64,000 nt of DNA from an uncultured Prochlorococcus sp. (GCA_902578845.1 CACHEM010000005.1:4416-68415); one strand, 5' to 3'. Positions 30,597-40,632 are shown, numbered from the stretch's first letter. Notes: generated from the letters alone by a model not told the origin. Numbers and translations are program-made.

Positions 30597-31232
30597 TTAT
30601 TTGGGCATTTTATTTTTTGCTAATCCTGAAAGAGTAGCCAAAGCAAACATTCCCAATAAAGCAATTCCTAAAAATAATCCGGCTCCCTGGCTAACTCCAG
30701 CTCCCACTGCCACAAGTATAGAGTCACTGATTAGAAGACTTATTAATAATGCTGGAGTAAATATTTTCCAGCGAGTACCTCCAATACCAATTGCGTAGCT
30801 TAGAAAATCAAAAAGGCCAGTCATTAGTAAACCAGTCATGAGAAAGAAATTTTCTTCTAGTTGGTTCTGATTAAAACTTTCAATCTTTTTCATTGCTTTC
30901 GGACCTACTAAATTACGTACAGGAACCCGACCATAATTCCTTGCAATAAAGAAAGCAGCTTGGCAAAAAACAATATCAGAAAAGATTATTGTCATGTATC
31001 CTTTTTGAAATCCTAGTAATGAACCAGCTAGCAGAGAATAAGCTGAACTTGGAAGAGCGGGCAAAATAATACTTACTCCTCTTAGTATGAATATTCCAAA
31101 AGGAGCCCAAATTCCCATACTCTCTATTTTGTTTCTAAGAGGTTCAATCCCATAATTTTGGATTAAGTAAATCAATATAACGAATATTGCTATAAAAAAA
31201 ACTACTGAGAGAAATTTTTGTATTTTATTCAT
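30597..31232 (-). CDS. TVP38/TMEM64 (VTT/DedA-like) membrane protein
   Basis: The 211-aa integral membrane protein has about five hydrophobic segments. The VTT-domain signatures are IILPALPSSAYSLLAGSLLG and later FFIARNYGRVPVRNLVG, then TGLLMTGLFDFLSYAIGIG with the conserved Gly/Phe pattern (FDFLSYAIG). Family members are lipid scramblase-like. The exact role here is unknown. The C-terminus is rich in Ala/Gly helices. Confidence 0.85.
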   Translation of the reverse strand: MNKIQKFLSVVFFIAIFVILIYLIQNYGIEPLRNKIESMGIWAPFGIFILRGVSIILPALPSSAYSLLAGSLLGFQKGYMTIIFSDIVFCQAAFFIARNYGRVPVRNLVGPKAMKKIESFNQNQLEENFFLMTGLLMTGLFDFLSYAIGIGGTRWKIFTPALLISLLISDSILVAVGAGVSQGAGLFLGIALLGMFALATLSGLAKNKMPK

Positions 31233-31377
31233 TATTTTTCTAATTAACTTATTGGAAGTAAGTTTTTAATTTAATATTTGATTGTATCTATAATAGAAAT
31301 ACTAATCAATAAAAAATTTTACAAATTTTTAATCTTGTATTTACTCTAGATAAAAGATTTTGTATTTCATAAGTTTT

Positions 31378-31797
31378 ATGGTTGATTCTAAGACTAAAGT
31401 TTGTTCAATATTTATTAGAAATAGCATTGGTTTAGTCCTCTCAATAATCGTTTCCATGTGTATTTTTATAAAACAAGCAAATGCTTTGCCTCATGAATGG
31501 GTTGGAGCCCCTAAAAGTGAATATGGAGAACAATTATGGGATCGACAAAGTATTAAAAGGAATGAGGATGGTTCCGTGAGAGTATTGAGTAAATATATTC
31601 CCAAAACAAAAAGTGAAATTACTAAGGATATTCTCTATACAATGGATATAAATTGTTTTGAAAAATCATTTAGAGATGTTGATGTCTCTATAGATGAAGT
31701 AAATAGTAATTTTAATGATTTAGCTGATTGGCAAGATCCAAATGGAGATGAATTGATTTTGGGTGTTATTGGTCAAGTCTGTAGATTAGAAAACTAA
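31378..31797 (+). CDS. Secreted conserved cyanobacterial protein, about 139 aa
   Basis: From the ATG at 31378 the protein has an N-terminal signal sequence (IRNSIGLVLSIIVSMCIFIK) with cleavage plausible after QANA. The mature part begins LPHEWVGAPKSEYGEQLWDR and includes two cysteines (INCFEK and GQVCRLEN) that could form a disulfide. A frame from TTG 31360 adds six residues and is less likely. The function is unknown; the product is probably periplasmic or lumenal. Confidence 0.7.
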   Translation: MVDSKTKVCSIFIRNSIGLVLSIIVSMCIFIKQANALPHEWVGAPKSEYGEQLWDRQSIKRNEDGSVRVLSKYIPKTKSEITKDILYTMDINCFEKSFRDVDVSIDEVNSNFNDLADWQDPNGDELILGVIGQVCRLEN

Positions 31798-31872
31798 CAC
31801 TTTTTAAAGTCTAGAAATGAAGTATAAAGTTTCTACTTTTATACCAAATAAAACCTCTTCATAGAAAGGGTT

Positions 31873-31900
31873 AAGGTGCCAGGACCCAGATTTGAACTGG
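31873..31900 (-). repeat. 28-bp duplicate of the tRNA-Phe 3' end (candidate attachment-site remnant)
   Basis: The stretch is identical to 32115-32142, which is the 3' acceptor strand and T arm of tRNA-Phe plus four flanking bases. After the shared part the two diverge completely. A partial copy of a tRNA 3' end beside the intact gene is the usual trace left by tRNA-targeted integration. The intervening 214 bp contain no gene and hold two hairpins, so any inserted element is gone. Confidence 0.7.
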
Positions 31901-31994
31901 AGGCTACATTGAAAATAGTTAATTTTTAGTATTATTCTGATACCAAAAGACCCTTTTTAGGTTTAATTTTTTACTAACATTCCAAATATATGAC

Positions 31995-32024
31995 CCTCAG
32001 AGAGTTCATTTTTGCTCTCTGAGT
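31995..32024. terminator. Hairpin with U-rich flank
   Basis: CTCAGAGAG and CTCTCTGAG form a 9-bp stem around a T-rich 10-base loop, followed by TGTTTCTTT on the plus strand. It could terminate transcripts of the secreted-protein gene ending at 31797, but the distance is nearly 200 bp. Direction is uncertain. Confidence 0.45.
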
Positions 32025-32073
32025 GTTTCTTTAGATATCCTGAAAAAAACTGTCAGAACTAATTTTAGGCATT

Positions 32074-32096
32074 AAAAAAGCACCCTTTCAGGTGCT
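32074..32096 (-). terminator. Rho-independent terminator of tRNA-Phe
   Basis: On the minus strand AGCACC pairs with GGTGCT around a 6-base loop and is followed by a run of T (plus-strand AAAAAA at 32074-32079). It lies about 20 bp past the tRNA-Phe 3' end. Confidence 0.75.
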
Positions 32097-32118
32097 CATT
32101 TAACCCTTGTATTAAAGG

Positions 32119-32191
32119 TGCCAGGACCCAGATTTGAACTGGGGACACGGCGATTTTCAGTCGCCTGCTCTACCAACTGAGCTATCCCGGC
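32119..32191 (-). tRNA. tRNA-Phe (GAA)
   Basis: The cloverleaf has acceptor GCCGGGA/TCCTGGC, D arm GCTC..GAGC, anticodon stem GGCGA/TCGCC with loop ending GAA in CTGAAAATC, and T arm CCCAG/CTGGG. CCA is not encoded. Its 3' end is duplicated at 31873-31900. Confidence 0.97.
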
Positions 32192-32282
32192 TCTAATCTA
32201 TATACTTTAAATTAAGATGTGTAGTTTGTGAAACCCTTTTAATTAAAAATTTTATATCTTCATCAAATATCAAAGAAAACTT

Positions 32283-33512
32283 TTATTTTGAGTTAATCGC
32301 TAATAAAGCAGTACCAAAAGAAGTGGTCTTATTACATGAAACTATTGGTATATTGATTATTTTTTCTCTTATTTTTCTCCACTGAGGGTTTTTTGCACCT
32401 CCCCCAATAGTAATAATTTTTTCTGGAAGTGAACCTGTTATATTGCCTAGTTTTTCCCATCCTTTCAATTCGATCTTAGCCAGCCCCTCAAATAATGCAT
32501 GTAAATAAAGTGAGTCGCTTACTGGTCTAGGACCAAGTATCGGCTCTAAATTAGAATTATTAACAGGAAATCTCTCTCCTTTACTATTAAGAGGTAAAAG
32601 ATCCAAAGAAGTGTTTTTAGATGGATTAATTTGTCGACTGAGTTCCTTTATTTCTAAATCAGAAAAGAACTTAGACAATATACCGCAACCCGCATTTGAT
32701 GCTCCTCCACATATCCAATCACCGTTTACTCTATGGATTGTAATACCCTTTTTTTTTATAGGATTATTAATAATTTTTTTAACCACAATAGTTGTTCCTA
32801 AAACAGTGAGACCATTTTCTTTGCCCAAGTCTGCAGCTATTAAACTTGCATTTGAGTCAGTGGTGCCTGAGATTAATAATAATTTCTTATTCAAGTTAAA
32901 TCTCTCTGCTAAATTAAAATTTACTTTTCCAATAATTTTCCCACTTTTTACTATATGAGGTAGGCATTTTAGCCATGAAGTATTGAAATAGCTTTTTGGC
33001 CACGATTCTTTTTTTAGATCCCAACCAAGTTTTAGATTATTTCCTTCTTCTCCATGAGTCCAATCTTTTAAGAACCAACCAGTGATCCAATCAGATTGAT
33101 GACGTAAAAGTATATTTGTACCGTATTTATTTGTTAATTTTAATGCTTTTGCAAGACTACTGTATGGAGTTCGGAGATGGTCTTCTCTAAAAGTTAAGGA
33201 TTTAAGAAGGATCTTATTTTCCTTACATGCTTGGTTATAAGGCAGTGCTTCTCCTATAGGCTCGCCTTGCAAATTACATGCTAATAAAGTTCCTGAGGTG
33301 CCGGAGATAGCCAATTTATTAAGGTTAATTTTTACCTCAATAGGTAAACTAAATAAGAGATTTTCACAAGAATTGATCCAAGAATTTGGATTTTTAAAGC
33401 TGTGTGAATAAGGTATTGAATTTGAATAAACTAATTCCTTATGAAGATTAATTATTGATATTCTTGCACCACTGGTTCCAAAATCTAACCCTCCATAAAA
33501 ATTATCAGGCAT
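32283..33512 (-). CDS. FGGY-family carbohydrate kinase
   Basis: The 409-aa sugar kinase has an N-terminal ATPase lobe GGLDFGTSGARISIIN (phosphate 1), TSGTLLACN, and C-terminal GTTDSNAS, LGTTIVVK, and GGGAKNPQWRKIRE. Substrate (xylulose, ribulose or another pentose/polyol) cannot be assigned; it is shorter than E. coli XylB (484 aa). It is 11 bp downstream of metK on the same strand. Confidence 0.85.
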   Translation of the reverse strand: MPDNFYGGLDFGTSGARISIINLHKELVYSNSIPYSHSFKNPNSWINSCENLLFSLPIEVKINLNKLAISGTSGTLLACNLQGEPIGEALPYNQACKENKILLKSLTFREDHLRTPYSSLAKALKLTNKYGTNILLRHQSDWITGWFLKDWTHGEEGNNLKLGWDLKKESWPKSYFNTSWLKCLPHIVKSGKIIGKVNFNLAERFNLNKKLLLISGTTDSNASLIAADLGKENGLTVLGTTIVVKKIINNPIKKKGITIHRVNGDWICGGASNAGCGILSKFFSDLEIKELSRQINPSKNTSLDLLPLNSKGERFPVNNSNLEPILGPRPVSDSLYLHALFEGLAKIELKGWEKLGNITGSLPEKIITIGGGAKNPQWRKIREKIINIPIVSCNKTTSFGTALLAINSK

Positions 33513-33523
33513 AGAAAAATATT

Positions 33524-34747
33524 TTATAAAAAGATTTTTGAAGCCTCTGCTAGTTGGGCTGCTTTTTCTTCAACATTTTCCCAAGGGAGCTCAAGGTCCC
33601 TTCTGCCAAAATGACCATAGGATGCAGTCTTTCTAAAAAATTTACCTCCCATTTTTTGGGGTAGATATCTTAAGTTAAATTCTTTTATTATAGCTGCAGG
33701 TCTTAAATCAAAGTACTCTTTAATTAGCTCAGTCAAATTAGCTTGTGAAATAACACCTGTATCAAAAGTTTCCACAAGAATGGAAATTGGTTTTGCTACA
33801 CCAATTGCATAACTTAATTGTACTTCTGCTTTTTTTGCTAAATTTGCCTTAACTATGCTTTTAGCTACATAACGAGCTGCATAAGCGGCTGATCTATCTA
33901 CTTTTGTGGGATCTTTACCAGAAAATGCCCCTCCTCCGTGTCTTGCATATCCACCATAAGTATCTACAATAATTTTTCTGCCAGTTAGCCCCGCATCTCC
34001 TTGAGGCCCCCCTACGACAAATTTGCCTGTGGGGTTTACTAAAAATCTTGTTTTGTTAATGTTTGGTTTGATTTCTAAATCTTGAGTAGCTGGAATTACA
34101 ACATGCGTCCATAAATCTTCTTTGATTCTTTGACGAATTTCTTCTTCATTTGTTATTCCCTCAATCTCAGGATTATGTTGAGTTGAAATTAAAATAGTAT
34201 TAATAGAAACTGGTAAACCTTTTTCGTAATCGATGCTTACTTGAGTTTTACCATCAGGGAGTAGATAATTAAGAGTTTTTTCATGCCTTACTGTGGCAAG
34301 TTGAATGGCTAATCTATGCGCCAAGCTAATCGGTAAGGGCATTAATTCAGGAGTCTCATCGCATGCGTAGCCAAACATTATGCCTTGGTCACCAGCTCCG
34401 GTATTATCTTCCAAATCATCGTTAACTCCTTGTGAAATATCTGGTGATTGCTCGTCAAGCGCTACTAAAACAGCGCAACTATTTGCGTCAAAACCACCTG
34501 CTCTATAGCCTTCATAGCCAATTTCTTTAATTACATTTCTAACAAGTTTTATGTAATCGACCTTTGCTTTTGAAGTTATTTCTCCAGTAAGTAAACAAAG
34601 GCCTGTATTAACAACAGTTTCGCATGCCACTCTGCTTTCTGGATCTTCTGTCAATAAAGCATCTAGGACAGCGTCACTAATTTGATCACATATTTTGTCA
34701 GGATGACCTTCGGTTACGGATTCAGAAGTGAAAATGAAATCACTCAT
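33524..34747 (-). CDS. metK: S-adenosylmethionine synthase
   Basis: The 407-aa enzyme makes SAM from methionine and ATP. Signature sequences are [20 protein letters not shown], read in pieces, [12 protein letters not shown] and [19 protein letters not shown]. The length is slightly above E. coli MetK (384). No SAM riboswitch is recognisable in the 135-bp leader. Confidence 0.97.
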   Translation of the reverse strand: MSDFIFTSESVTEGHPDKICDQISDAVLDALLTEDPESRVACETVVNTGLCLLTGEITSKAKVDYIKLVRNVIKEIGYEGYRAGGFDANSCAVLVALDEQSPDISQGVNDDLEDNTGAGDQGIMFGYACDETPELMPLPISLAHRLAIQLATVRHEKTLNYLLPDGKTQVSIDYEKGLPVSINTILISTQHNPEIEGITNEEEIRQRIKEDLWTHVVIPATQDLEIKPNINKTRFLVNPTGKFVVGGPQGDAGLTGRKIIVDTYGGYARHGGGAFSGKDPTKVDRSAAYAARYVAKSIVKANLAKKAEVQLSYAIGVAKPISILVETFDTGVISQANLTELIKEYFDLRPAAIIKEFNLRYLPQKMGGKFFRKTASYGHFGRRDLELPWENVEEKAAQLAEASKIFL

Positions 34748-34882
34748 ATATAAATAATTATGAAATTAGACTTTATCCTAAATTAGAATATTGTTACAAA
34801 TCAATTATTGTAAATTAAAAATATTTTTACAAGAATATTGAGTCTTAAGTTCGGGTATTCGTTCAAAAATAAATAAGTGAAT

Positions 34883-35971
34883 TTATACTGTTTCCGCTGA
34901 AGCTGAGAGGGCCTCTTGGTTATCGTCAGTTTGCTCAAATAACATTTGTTTGTATTTCGCAGCCATTTCTTCTGCTTTACTGAAGACTTTTTGAGGGTCA
35001 GTTAGCATATCGCCTGGTTCAGGTTCAAGTGCTTTAGTAGATAGTGAAATTCGCCCCCTTTCCGAATCAAGGTCAATTATCATGACCTTCATTTGGTCAT
35101 TTACATTTAAAATATTATGAGGAGTTTCAATATGTTCATGACTAATCTCAGAAATGTGCAGTAATCCACTAACTCCACCAATATCAATAAAGGCTCCATA
35201 AGGTTTAATACCTTTTACAGAACCAACAACAACTTCGCCTACCTCAAGTCGGTTCATTTTTTTCTCAACCAAAGCTCTTCTATGACTAAGTACTAGTCTA
35301 TTTCTCTCTTCATCAACTTCAAGAAATTTTAGAGGTAAATATTCACCTTCCAAATCATCTTTAATTTTTCGAGCACTTATATGAGAGCCTGGGATAAAAC
35401 CTCTCAAGCCTTCTACCCTAACAAGAGCTCCGCCTCTATTTGTTGCAAAAACTTCAGAAAATATAGTTGCATCTTCTTTTTGGAGTTGCCTAACCCTTTC
35501 CCATGCTCTTTGATATTCAATTCTTCTTATTGAGAGGGCTAATTGGCCATCTTCATTTTCTTCGCTCATTATGAAAAATTCTCTACTTTCTGAAGGTTGT
35601 AAAACTTCATTAAGTCCTTCAACTCTATTTATAGAAACCTCCTGAACAGGCATAAAAGCAGCTGTTTTTGCCCCTATGTCTATCATGGCTCCTTTGGGCT
35701 CTAAAGCAAAAACGGTACCTTTAACTAGATCGCCTGGTTTGAAATTATAGTCATACTTACCCAAAAGAGATGCAAATTCTTCTTGCGTGAATCCTGCATT
35801 GTCAAAATCCGTATTTGTTCTGCTAGAGGAAGAATCTGCTGATGGAATATCATTTTGGAATGATAAATCTTCCTCATTTTGAGATGCTGAATTATTATCT
35901 AACTCAGACGAATTTTTAATTTCTTGTTCCTCAGAAAGTTCTTTAATGATTTGAGAAGAATCTTCGTTCAT
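34883..35971 (-). CDS. rpsA: 30S ribosomal protein S1
   Basis: The 362-aa protein has three S1 OB-fold repeats: GDLVKGTVFALEPKGAMIDIG near 100, NRGGALVRVEGLRGFIPGSH near 185, and GEVVVGSVKGIKPYGAFIDIG near 250, then DSERGRISLSTKALE. Cyanobacterial S1 is shorter than the six-repeat E. coli form. The first 80 residues are an acidic, Ser/Gln-rich extension. Confidence 0.93.
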   Translation of the reverse strand: MNEDSSQIIKELSEEQEIKNSSELDNNSASQNEEDLSFQNDIPSADSSSSRTNTDFDNAGFTQEEFASLLGKYDYNFKPGDLVKGTVFALEPKGAMIDIGAKTAAFMPVQEVSINRVEGLNEVLQPSESREFFIMSEENEDGQLALSIRRIEYQRAWERVRQLQKEDATIFSEVFATNRGGALVRVEGLRGFIPGSHISARKIKDDLEGEYLPLKFLEVDEERNRLVLSHRRALVEKKMNRLEVGEVVVGSVKGIKPYGAFIDIGGVSGLLHISEISHEHIETPHNILNVNDQMKVMIIDLDSERGRISLSTKALEPEPGDMLTDPQKVFSKAEEMAAKYKQMLFEQTDDNQEALSASAETV

Positions 35972-36079
35972 TTGTTGTATCGCAGACTACCTAAGGTAGT
36001 TAGAAAGGGATGCTACTAGCCTGCAAACCAATAGCATAAGCATTTGTGATATGTATTCTACACTTTAAGATGCTGAATT

Positions 36080-36559
36080 TTATGAAATTGAAGCTAATTG
36101 GTTTTTTGAACTTCCTTTTAAAGATTCAAGAGTAGAAATAAAATCTTTCACCCCATTAAATTTTCTATAAACTGAGGCGTATCTTATGTAGGCGACTTCG
36201 TTTTCTTTCCTAAGATTTTTAAGTATTAATTCTCCGATTTGTGAAGATTTAATATCTTTATTTGAGTCTTGAACGATTTGTGATTCAATTCCATCTACGA
36301 AATTAATAATAGCTTCTCTACTGAAGTTAGTCTTTTCGCAAGCTCTTGATATACCAGTAAATAATTTTTGTTTATCAAATAATTCTCTGCTACCATCTTT
36401 TTTTATCACTGAAACTGGCATTGATTCCACTCTTTCATAAGTTGTAAATCTAAAGCTGCAATTTAAGCATTCTCTTCTTCTACGAACACTTTTACCACTA
36501 TCGGCAGATCTTGATTCCAAAACTCTGCTATCTGTGTTTTGACAGGTTGGACACTGCAT
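36080..36559 (-). CDS. nrdR: Transcriptional repressor NrdR
   Basis: The 159-aa zinc-ribbon/ATP-cone regulator of ribonucleotide reductase genes. The ribbon has [17 protein letters not shown] and [18 protein letters not shown] (two CxxC pairs). The ATP-cone follows ([20 protein letters not shown]). I took the ATG at 36559, which gives the family's exact start MxCPxC; an in-frame extension to 36583 exists. It is preceded by the psbBT terminator. Confidence 0.95.
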   Translation of the reverse strand: MQCPTCQNTDSRVLESRSADSGKSVRRRRECLNCSFRFTTYERVESMPVSVIKKDGSRELFDKQKLFTGISRACEKTNFSREAIINFVDGIESQIVQDSNKDIKSSQIGELILKNLRKENEVAYIRYASVYRKFNGVKDFISTLESLKGSSKNQLASIS

Positions 36560-36618
36560 GTGGTGAAAAAAGCTGCACTTCAACTCTAATAGTAGAGTAA
36601 TATTTTAATTATGAAAAG

Positions 36619-36651
36619 TAAAAAACCTCTTGTTAAAGAGGTTTTTTTTTC
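36619..36651 (-). terminator. Terminator after psbB-psbT
   Basis: AAAACCTCTT and AAGAGGTTTT form a stem around GTTA, with T runs on both strands. It lies about 6 bp past the psbT stop on the minus strand and before nrdR. It can work for minus-strand transcripts. Confidence 0.8.
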
Positions 36652-36656
36652 TTAGT

Positions 36657-36755
36657 TCATTTTCTATCAAATTTAGGCGGGTCTCTAAAGGCGACAGCAA
36701 AGAATAAAGTGACAACTGCGAGAGTTAGGATAAGAACGTAAGCGAAAGCTTCCAT
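36657..36755 (-). CDS. psbT: Photosystem II protein T
   Basis: The 32-aa single-helix PSII subunit begins [19 protein letters not shown] and ends [10 protein letters not shown], as in other PsbT. It is directly downstream of psbB, the conserved cyanobacterial order, and is needed for QA stability and dimerisation. Confidence 0.97.
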   Translation of the reverse strand: MEAFAYVLILTLAVVTLFFAVAFRDPPKFDRK

Positions 36756-36778
36756 AAGATTAAATAATAAAGTTTAGT

Positions 36779-38302
36779 TTAAACCCTTCCTGGGATTCTT
36801 CTTGTGGTTTCGTCACCAAGCTTCTTGAATAAACCAAATTCAACTTGGTCGCCAATCTCAGCATCAATACCAGCAAAGGAATTTCTGTAAAGAGTTCTTG
36901 AAGCGTGCCACCAGTGGCCAAATAAGAATAGCAATCCGAAACATAAATGTGCATATGTAAACCACGCTCTTGGAGAGCTTCGGAATACACCGTCAGATTT
37001 ATATGTCTCTCTGTCGAACTTGAATGCTTCACCAAGTTGAGCCTTTCTAGCTAATCTTTTAACGACTGCAGGATCAGTAAATGTTTGACCATTAAGATCT
37101 CCTCCATAAATAGTTGCAGTAATTCCAGTCTGTTCAAATGAATACTTTGCTTCAGCTCGTCTAAATGGAATATCTGCTCTTACATTGCCTTCTTTGTCTT
37201 CAAGGATGACAGGAAAGTTTTCAAAGAAATTAGGTATTCTTCTAACTTCTAATTCGTTACCTTCTTTATCTTGAAAAGCAATATGACCTTGCCAACCAGT
37301 TGGTAAACCATCGCCATTAACGAGAGCTCCAACTCTGAATAGACCACCTTTTGCAGGACTATTCCCAACGTAATCGTAGAAGGCTAGTTTCTCTGGAATC
37401 GATGCATATGCCTCTTCTTTAGTGGCACCATCGTCTAAGGCAGCTTGAACCCTTCTATTAATTTCAGTTTTGAAATAGCCGGAATCCCATTGATATCTGG
37501 TAGGACCAAATAATTCTACTGGAGTTGTCGCTGAACCGTACCACATTGTTCCAGCAACAACGAAAGAAACAAATAAAACAGCAGCTAAAGCACTAGCTAG
37601 AACTCCTTCAAGACTTCCAAGCTTTAATGCTCTATAAAGTCTTTCTCCAGGTCTATTGGTAATGTGAAAAATTCCCCCAATAATACCCATAAGTCCAGCA
37701 GCAATATGATTTGCAACAATTCCTCCTGGATTAAAGGGGTTAAATCCTTCTACTCCCCAAGAAGGAGATACTGGCTCTACATGACCAGTTAAACCATAAG
37801 GATCAGAAACCCAAATGCCCACATTTGCACAATGAAAAGCACCAAAACCAAAACATGTAAGTCCAGCTAGGAGAAGGTGAATTCCGAATATTCTTGGCAA
37901 ATCAAGAGCAGGCTCTCCAGTTCTTGAATCTTCCCAAAGATCCAAATCCCAGTATGTCCAGTGCCAAATGGAGGCCAACATCAATAGTCCACTAAATACT
38001 ATGTGTGCTGCTGCAACACCTTCAAAACTCCAGAATCCAGGATCAACACCTGTAGCACCCGTAATATCCCATCCGTTCCAACTACTTGTGATACCAAGTC
38101 TTGCCATGAAAGGCATAACGTACATCCCCTGTCTCCACATTGGATTGAGAACAGCATCAGAAGGATCAAAAATGGCTAATTCATATAGAGCCATAGAACC
38201 GGCCCAGCCGGCTAATAATGCAGTATGCATAAGATGCACAGCGAGTAGTCGACCTGGGTCATTAATAACTACCGTGTGAACTCGATACCAAGGCAATCCC
38301 AT
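36779..38302 (-). CDS. psbB: Photosystem II CP47 apoprotein
   Basis: The 507-aa inner antenna protein has six membrane helices and His ligands for chlorophyll, beginning [20 protein letters not shown], read with [14 protein letters not shown]. The large lumenal loop (about 260-440) contains [13 protein letters not shown] and [25 protein letters not shown], read in pieces. The C-terminus ends [11 protein letters not shown]. The leader of 220 bp faces the ferredoxin gene and holds promoters for both. Confidence 0.98.
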   Translation of the reverse strand: MGLPWYRVHTVVINDPGRLLAVHLMHTALLAGWAGSMALYELAIFDPSDAVLNPMWRQGMYVMPFMARLGITSSWNGWDITGATGVDPGFWSFEGVAAAHIVFSGLLMLASIWHWTYWDLDLWEDSRTGEPALDLPRIFGIHLLLAGLTCFGFGAFHCANVGIWVSDPYGLTGHVEPVSPSWGVEGFNPFNPGGIVANHIAAGLMGIIGGIFHITNRPGERLYRALKLGSLEGVLASALAAVLFVSFVVAGTMWYGSATTPVELFGPTRYQWDSGYFKTEINRRVQAALDDGATKEEAYASIPEKLAFYDYVGNSPAKGGLFRVGALVNGDGLPTGWQGHIAFQDKEGNELEVRRIPNFFENFPVILEDKEGNVRADIPFRRAEAKYSFEQTGITATIYGGDLNGQTFTDPAVVKRLARKAQLGEAFKFDRETYKSDGVFRSSPRAWFTYAHLCFGLLFLFGHWWHASRTLYRNSFAGIDAEIGDQVEFGLFKKLGDETTRRIPGRV

Positions 38303-38525
38303 CGGTTAATTTCTAGTAACTATGCTGAATAAACAGCTAAACATCACGATAGTAAGGGTTTTTTAGTCTTTGAGGGATTTTTGTAAATAAATTTATTTTC
38401 TTGCAAAAATTGGGCAAATCAATTTGCAGGACTTAGTTTTCAAGGAATTTTTAGCAAAAAATTGTTAATATTTTGGTCACAATTCTCAAAGTAAAACGCC
38501 AAAATAAGAAAAATAACTTAAAAAA

Positions 38526-38888
38526 ATGGCAACTATTAGATTTATCCGTGAGGATTTAGAAGTTCAATGTAATCCTGGAGAAAATTTAAGGGAATTGGTA
38601 ATGAAAGAAAACTTACAACTTTATGGATTAAAAGGTATTTTAGGAAATTGCGGAGGGGCAGGACAATGCAGTACTTGCTTTATTTCAGTTGAAGGAGGAA
38701 ACAAGAGTTCTTTAAGTCCTCTTACATCTGTTGAAGAAGAAAAACTCAAAAATAGGCCAGAAAATTGGCGACTTGCTTGCCAAACATTAATAAAATCCTC
38801 TGCAGTAATTTTAACAAAACCACAATCCCCCCCCTCAAATTTGGAAGAATTAAAAAAAATCAGTGAAAATAAAAAATTACCTCGTTGA
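38526..38888 (+). CDS. 2Fe-2S ferredoxin-like protein
   Basis: The 120-aa protein has the plant-type cluster motif GNCGGAGQCSTCFISVEGG, with Cys at about 41, 46 and 49, and a last Cys in LACQTL near 85. The spacing CxGxGxCxTC varies slightly from PetF, and the tail is basic, so it may be a specialised rather than the main photosynthetic ferredoxin. It lies between psbB (divergent) and psbM (same strand). Confidence 0.87.
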   Translation: MATIRFIREDLEVQCNPGENLRELVMKENLQLYGLKGILGNCGGAGQCSTCFISVEGGNKSSLSPLTSVEEEKLKNRPENWRLACQTLIKSSAVILTKPQSPPSNLEELKKISENKKLPR

Positions 38889-38993
38889 ATTGTTTAAGAC
38901 TGTTAATCAGTTTATAAAATTTGTTTATTTTTCCACTTTATTCCAAGTTATATGTCTATAGTCTTATTACTAAACATAGATCTATCTTATTAA

Positions 38994-39146
38994 ATGGAAA
39001 CAACTAACTTTGGATTCGTAGCTAGTCTTTTATTTGTAGGGGTGCCAACAATATTCCTTATTGGTTTATTTATCTCTACCCAGGATGGAGAAAAATCAAG
39101 CTTTTACTCTGACTCCAGTAAAGGTAGGCTTGGTCCAAAACGCTAA
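38994..39146 (+). CDS. psbM: Photosystem II protein M
   Basis: The 50-aa protein has the PsbM helix beginning TTNFGFVASLLFVGVPTIFL, near the PSII dimer axis. It has about 15 more residues than freshwater PsbM (about 35 aa): the tail SSFYSDSSKGRLGPKR follows the helix. It lies 105 bp after the ferredoxin gene; prmC follows 11 bp later. Confidence 0.92.
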   Translation: METTNFGFVASLLFVGVPTIFLIGLFISTQDGEKSSFYSDSSKGRLGPKR

Positions 39147-39157
39147 TGCTTTTATAA

Positions 39158-40027
39158 ATGCTTGGCATTTCAGTAGAAGATTTTTTATTTTGGAAACAAA
39201 AGCAACTTTCTAAGGGAGGCGATCAACAAACTTTTGATGTTTTACTTGACTGCATGGGCGGTGTATCGAGTAGTAATATAAATTTGATAACAAAAAATCC
39301 ATATGGAATCTTACATTTAAAAAAAAACTTAGAATTTTTGGAATCACTTTGGGACGATCACTTATTGAGATCTTGTCCTATTCAATACCTTTGTGGGATA
39401 ACTTTTTGGAGAGACTTAAAATTAAAAGTTACAAACAAAGTACTTATTCCTAGACCAGAAACAGAGCTCATAGTAGATATTGTCTTCAATATATTTCGAA
39501 GGAAGTCAGAGAAATTATTTTTTGCTGAATTAGGAACTGGATCAGGCGCTATAAGTATTGCGTTGGCATTGGCTTATCCATTGAGCCACGGAGTGGCAAC
39601 TGATATAGATCAAGACGCATTAGAAATAGCTACTAAAAATTATATAAATTCTTCCAAACAATCAAATTTACATTTTTATTGTGGAAATTGGTGGTCACCT
39701 CTTGAAAATTTTAAAGGAAAAATAGACCTTGCTATTTCAAACCCGCCATATATTCCTAAAGATACTTATGAAAAATTACCCAAAGAAGTTAAAAATTTCG
39801 AACCTCAAGTTGCTTTATTAGGCGGCGAAGATGGTTTAAAACACATTAGGGAAATAATACAAAAAGCACCATTATTTTTAAAAGAGAAGGGCTGGCTAAT
39901 TTTAGAGAATCATTTTGATCAAGGAGAAAAAGTAAAACAACTTCTTATTAAAAATAAATTTACATCAATAGAAATTGTGAAAGATCTTTCAGGTATTGGT
40001 AGGTTTACCATTGGAAGATATAAATAA
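39158..40027 (+). CDS. prmC: Peptide chain release factor N5-glutamine methyltransferase
   Basis: The 289-aa SAM-dependent enzyme methylates the GGQ Gln of RF1/RF2. Motifs are PIQYLCG, LIPRPETELIVD, ELGTGSGAISIALA (SAM binding) and the catalytic SNPPYIP near 197, all in the family order. It is followed by the tsaC-like gene, also a translation-accuracy gene, on the same strand. Confidence 0.93.
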   Translation: MLGISVEDFLFWKQKQLSKGGDQQTFDVLLDCMGGVSSSNINLITKNPYGILHLKKNLEFLESLWDDHLLRSCPIQYLCGITFWRDLKLKVTNKVLIPRPETELIVDIVFNIFRRKSEKLFFAELGTGSGAISIALALAYPLSHGVATDIDQDALEIATKNYINSSKQSNLHFYCGNWWSPLENFKGKIDLAISNPPYIPKDTYEKLPKEVKNFEPQVALLGGEDGLKHIREIIQKAPLFLKEKGWLILENHFDQGEKVKQLLIKNKFTSIEIVKDLSGIGRFTIGRYK

Positions 40028-40050
40028 ATTATTAGAGGTTAATAATTTAA

Positions 40051-40632
40051 ATGAATTTAGTAGACTGCAAATCAGCTTTGAAGACTCTTAAAAGTGGTTT
40101 ACCTATAATTTTCCCAACTGACACATTACCTGCGATTGGATGCTTGCCACAATTTTCAAATATTATTTATGAGTTTAAAAAAAGAGATAGAGATAAACCC
40201 TTAATTCTTATGGGATCAGAATATAAACAATTAATTGATTATGTTCACGAATCAGCTAAAGAAGATTATGAAAATGTAGCTTCAAAATATTGGCCAGGAG
40301 CTCTGACGATGGTTATTCCTGCTTCCGAAAAACAGACTACAATCCTCACAAGCAATGATCTTACTCTTGGGTTGAGGATTCCAAATTCATATATGGCTCA
40401 ATCTCTCATGAGAGAAACAGGCCCATTGTTAACTTCAAGTGCAAATATTTCAGGCTTTAAAGGATCAACTACAGTTGAAGGTATTGCTTTAGATTTCCCT
40501 TCTGTTAAAATTTTGGGTCCTGTCCCCTGGGAAAGAAGAAGTGGAAAAGCTAGTACTATTATATTTTGGAAGAAAAGTGGAGACTGGAGATTGATTAGAG
40601 AAGGAGAAGTTTTAGTTAGGGAATTGTATTAA
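40051..40632 (+). CDS. tsaC: L-threonylcarbamoyladenylate synthase family (TsaC/YrdC)
   Basis: The 193-aa YrdC-fold protein makes the precursor for t6A37 on tRNAs reading ANN codons. It shows FPTDTLPAIGC, KKRDRDKPLILM, YWPGALTMVIPA, LGLRIPNS, GPLLTSSANISG and GKASTIIFW. Its stop overlaps the start of a 55-aa membrane ORF by one base. Confidence 0.9.
   Translation: MNLVDCKSALKTLKSGLPIIFPTDTLPAIGCLPQFSNIIYEFKKRDRDKPLILMGSEYKQLIDYVHESAKEDYENVASKYWPGALTMVIPASEKQTTILTSNDLTLGLRIPNSYMAQSLMRETGPLLTSSANISGFKGSTTVEGIALDFPSVKILGPVPWERRSGKASTIIFWKKSGDWRLIREGEVLVRELY

Noticed and set aside
31873..31960. A second, functional tRNA
   Set aside because: Only the 3' acceptor and T arm match tRNA-Phe. The rest does not fold as a D or anticodon arm, so it is a fragment.
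34748..34882. SAM riboswitch before metK
   Set aside because: The leader is AT-rich and shows no stems or conserved core of known SAM riboswitches.
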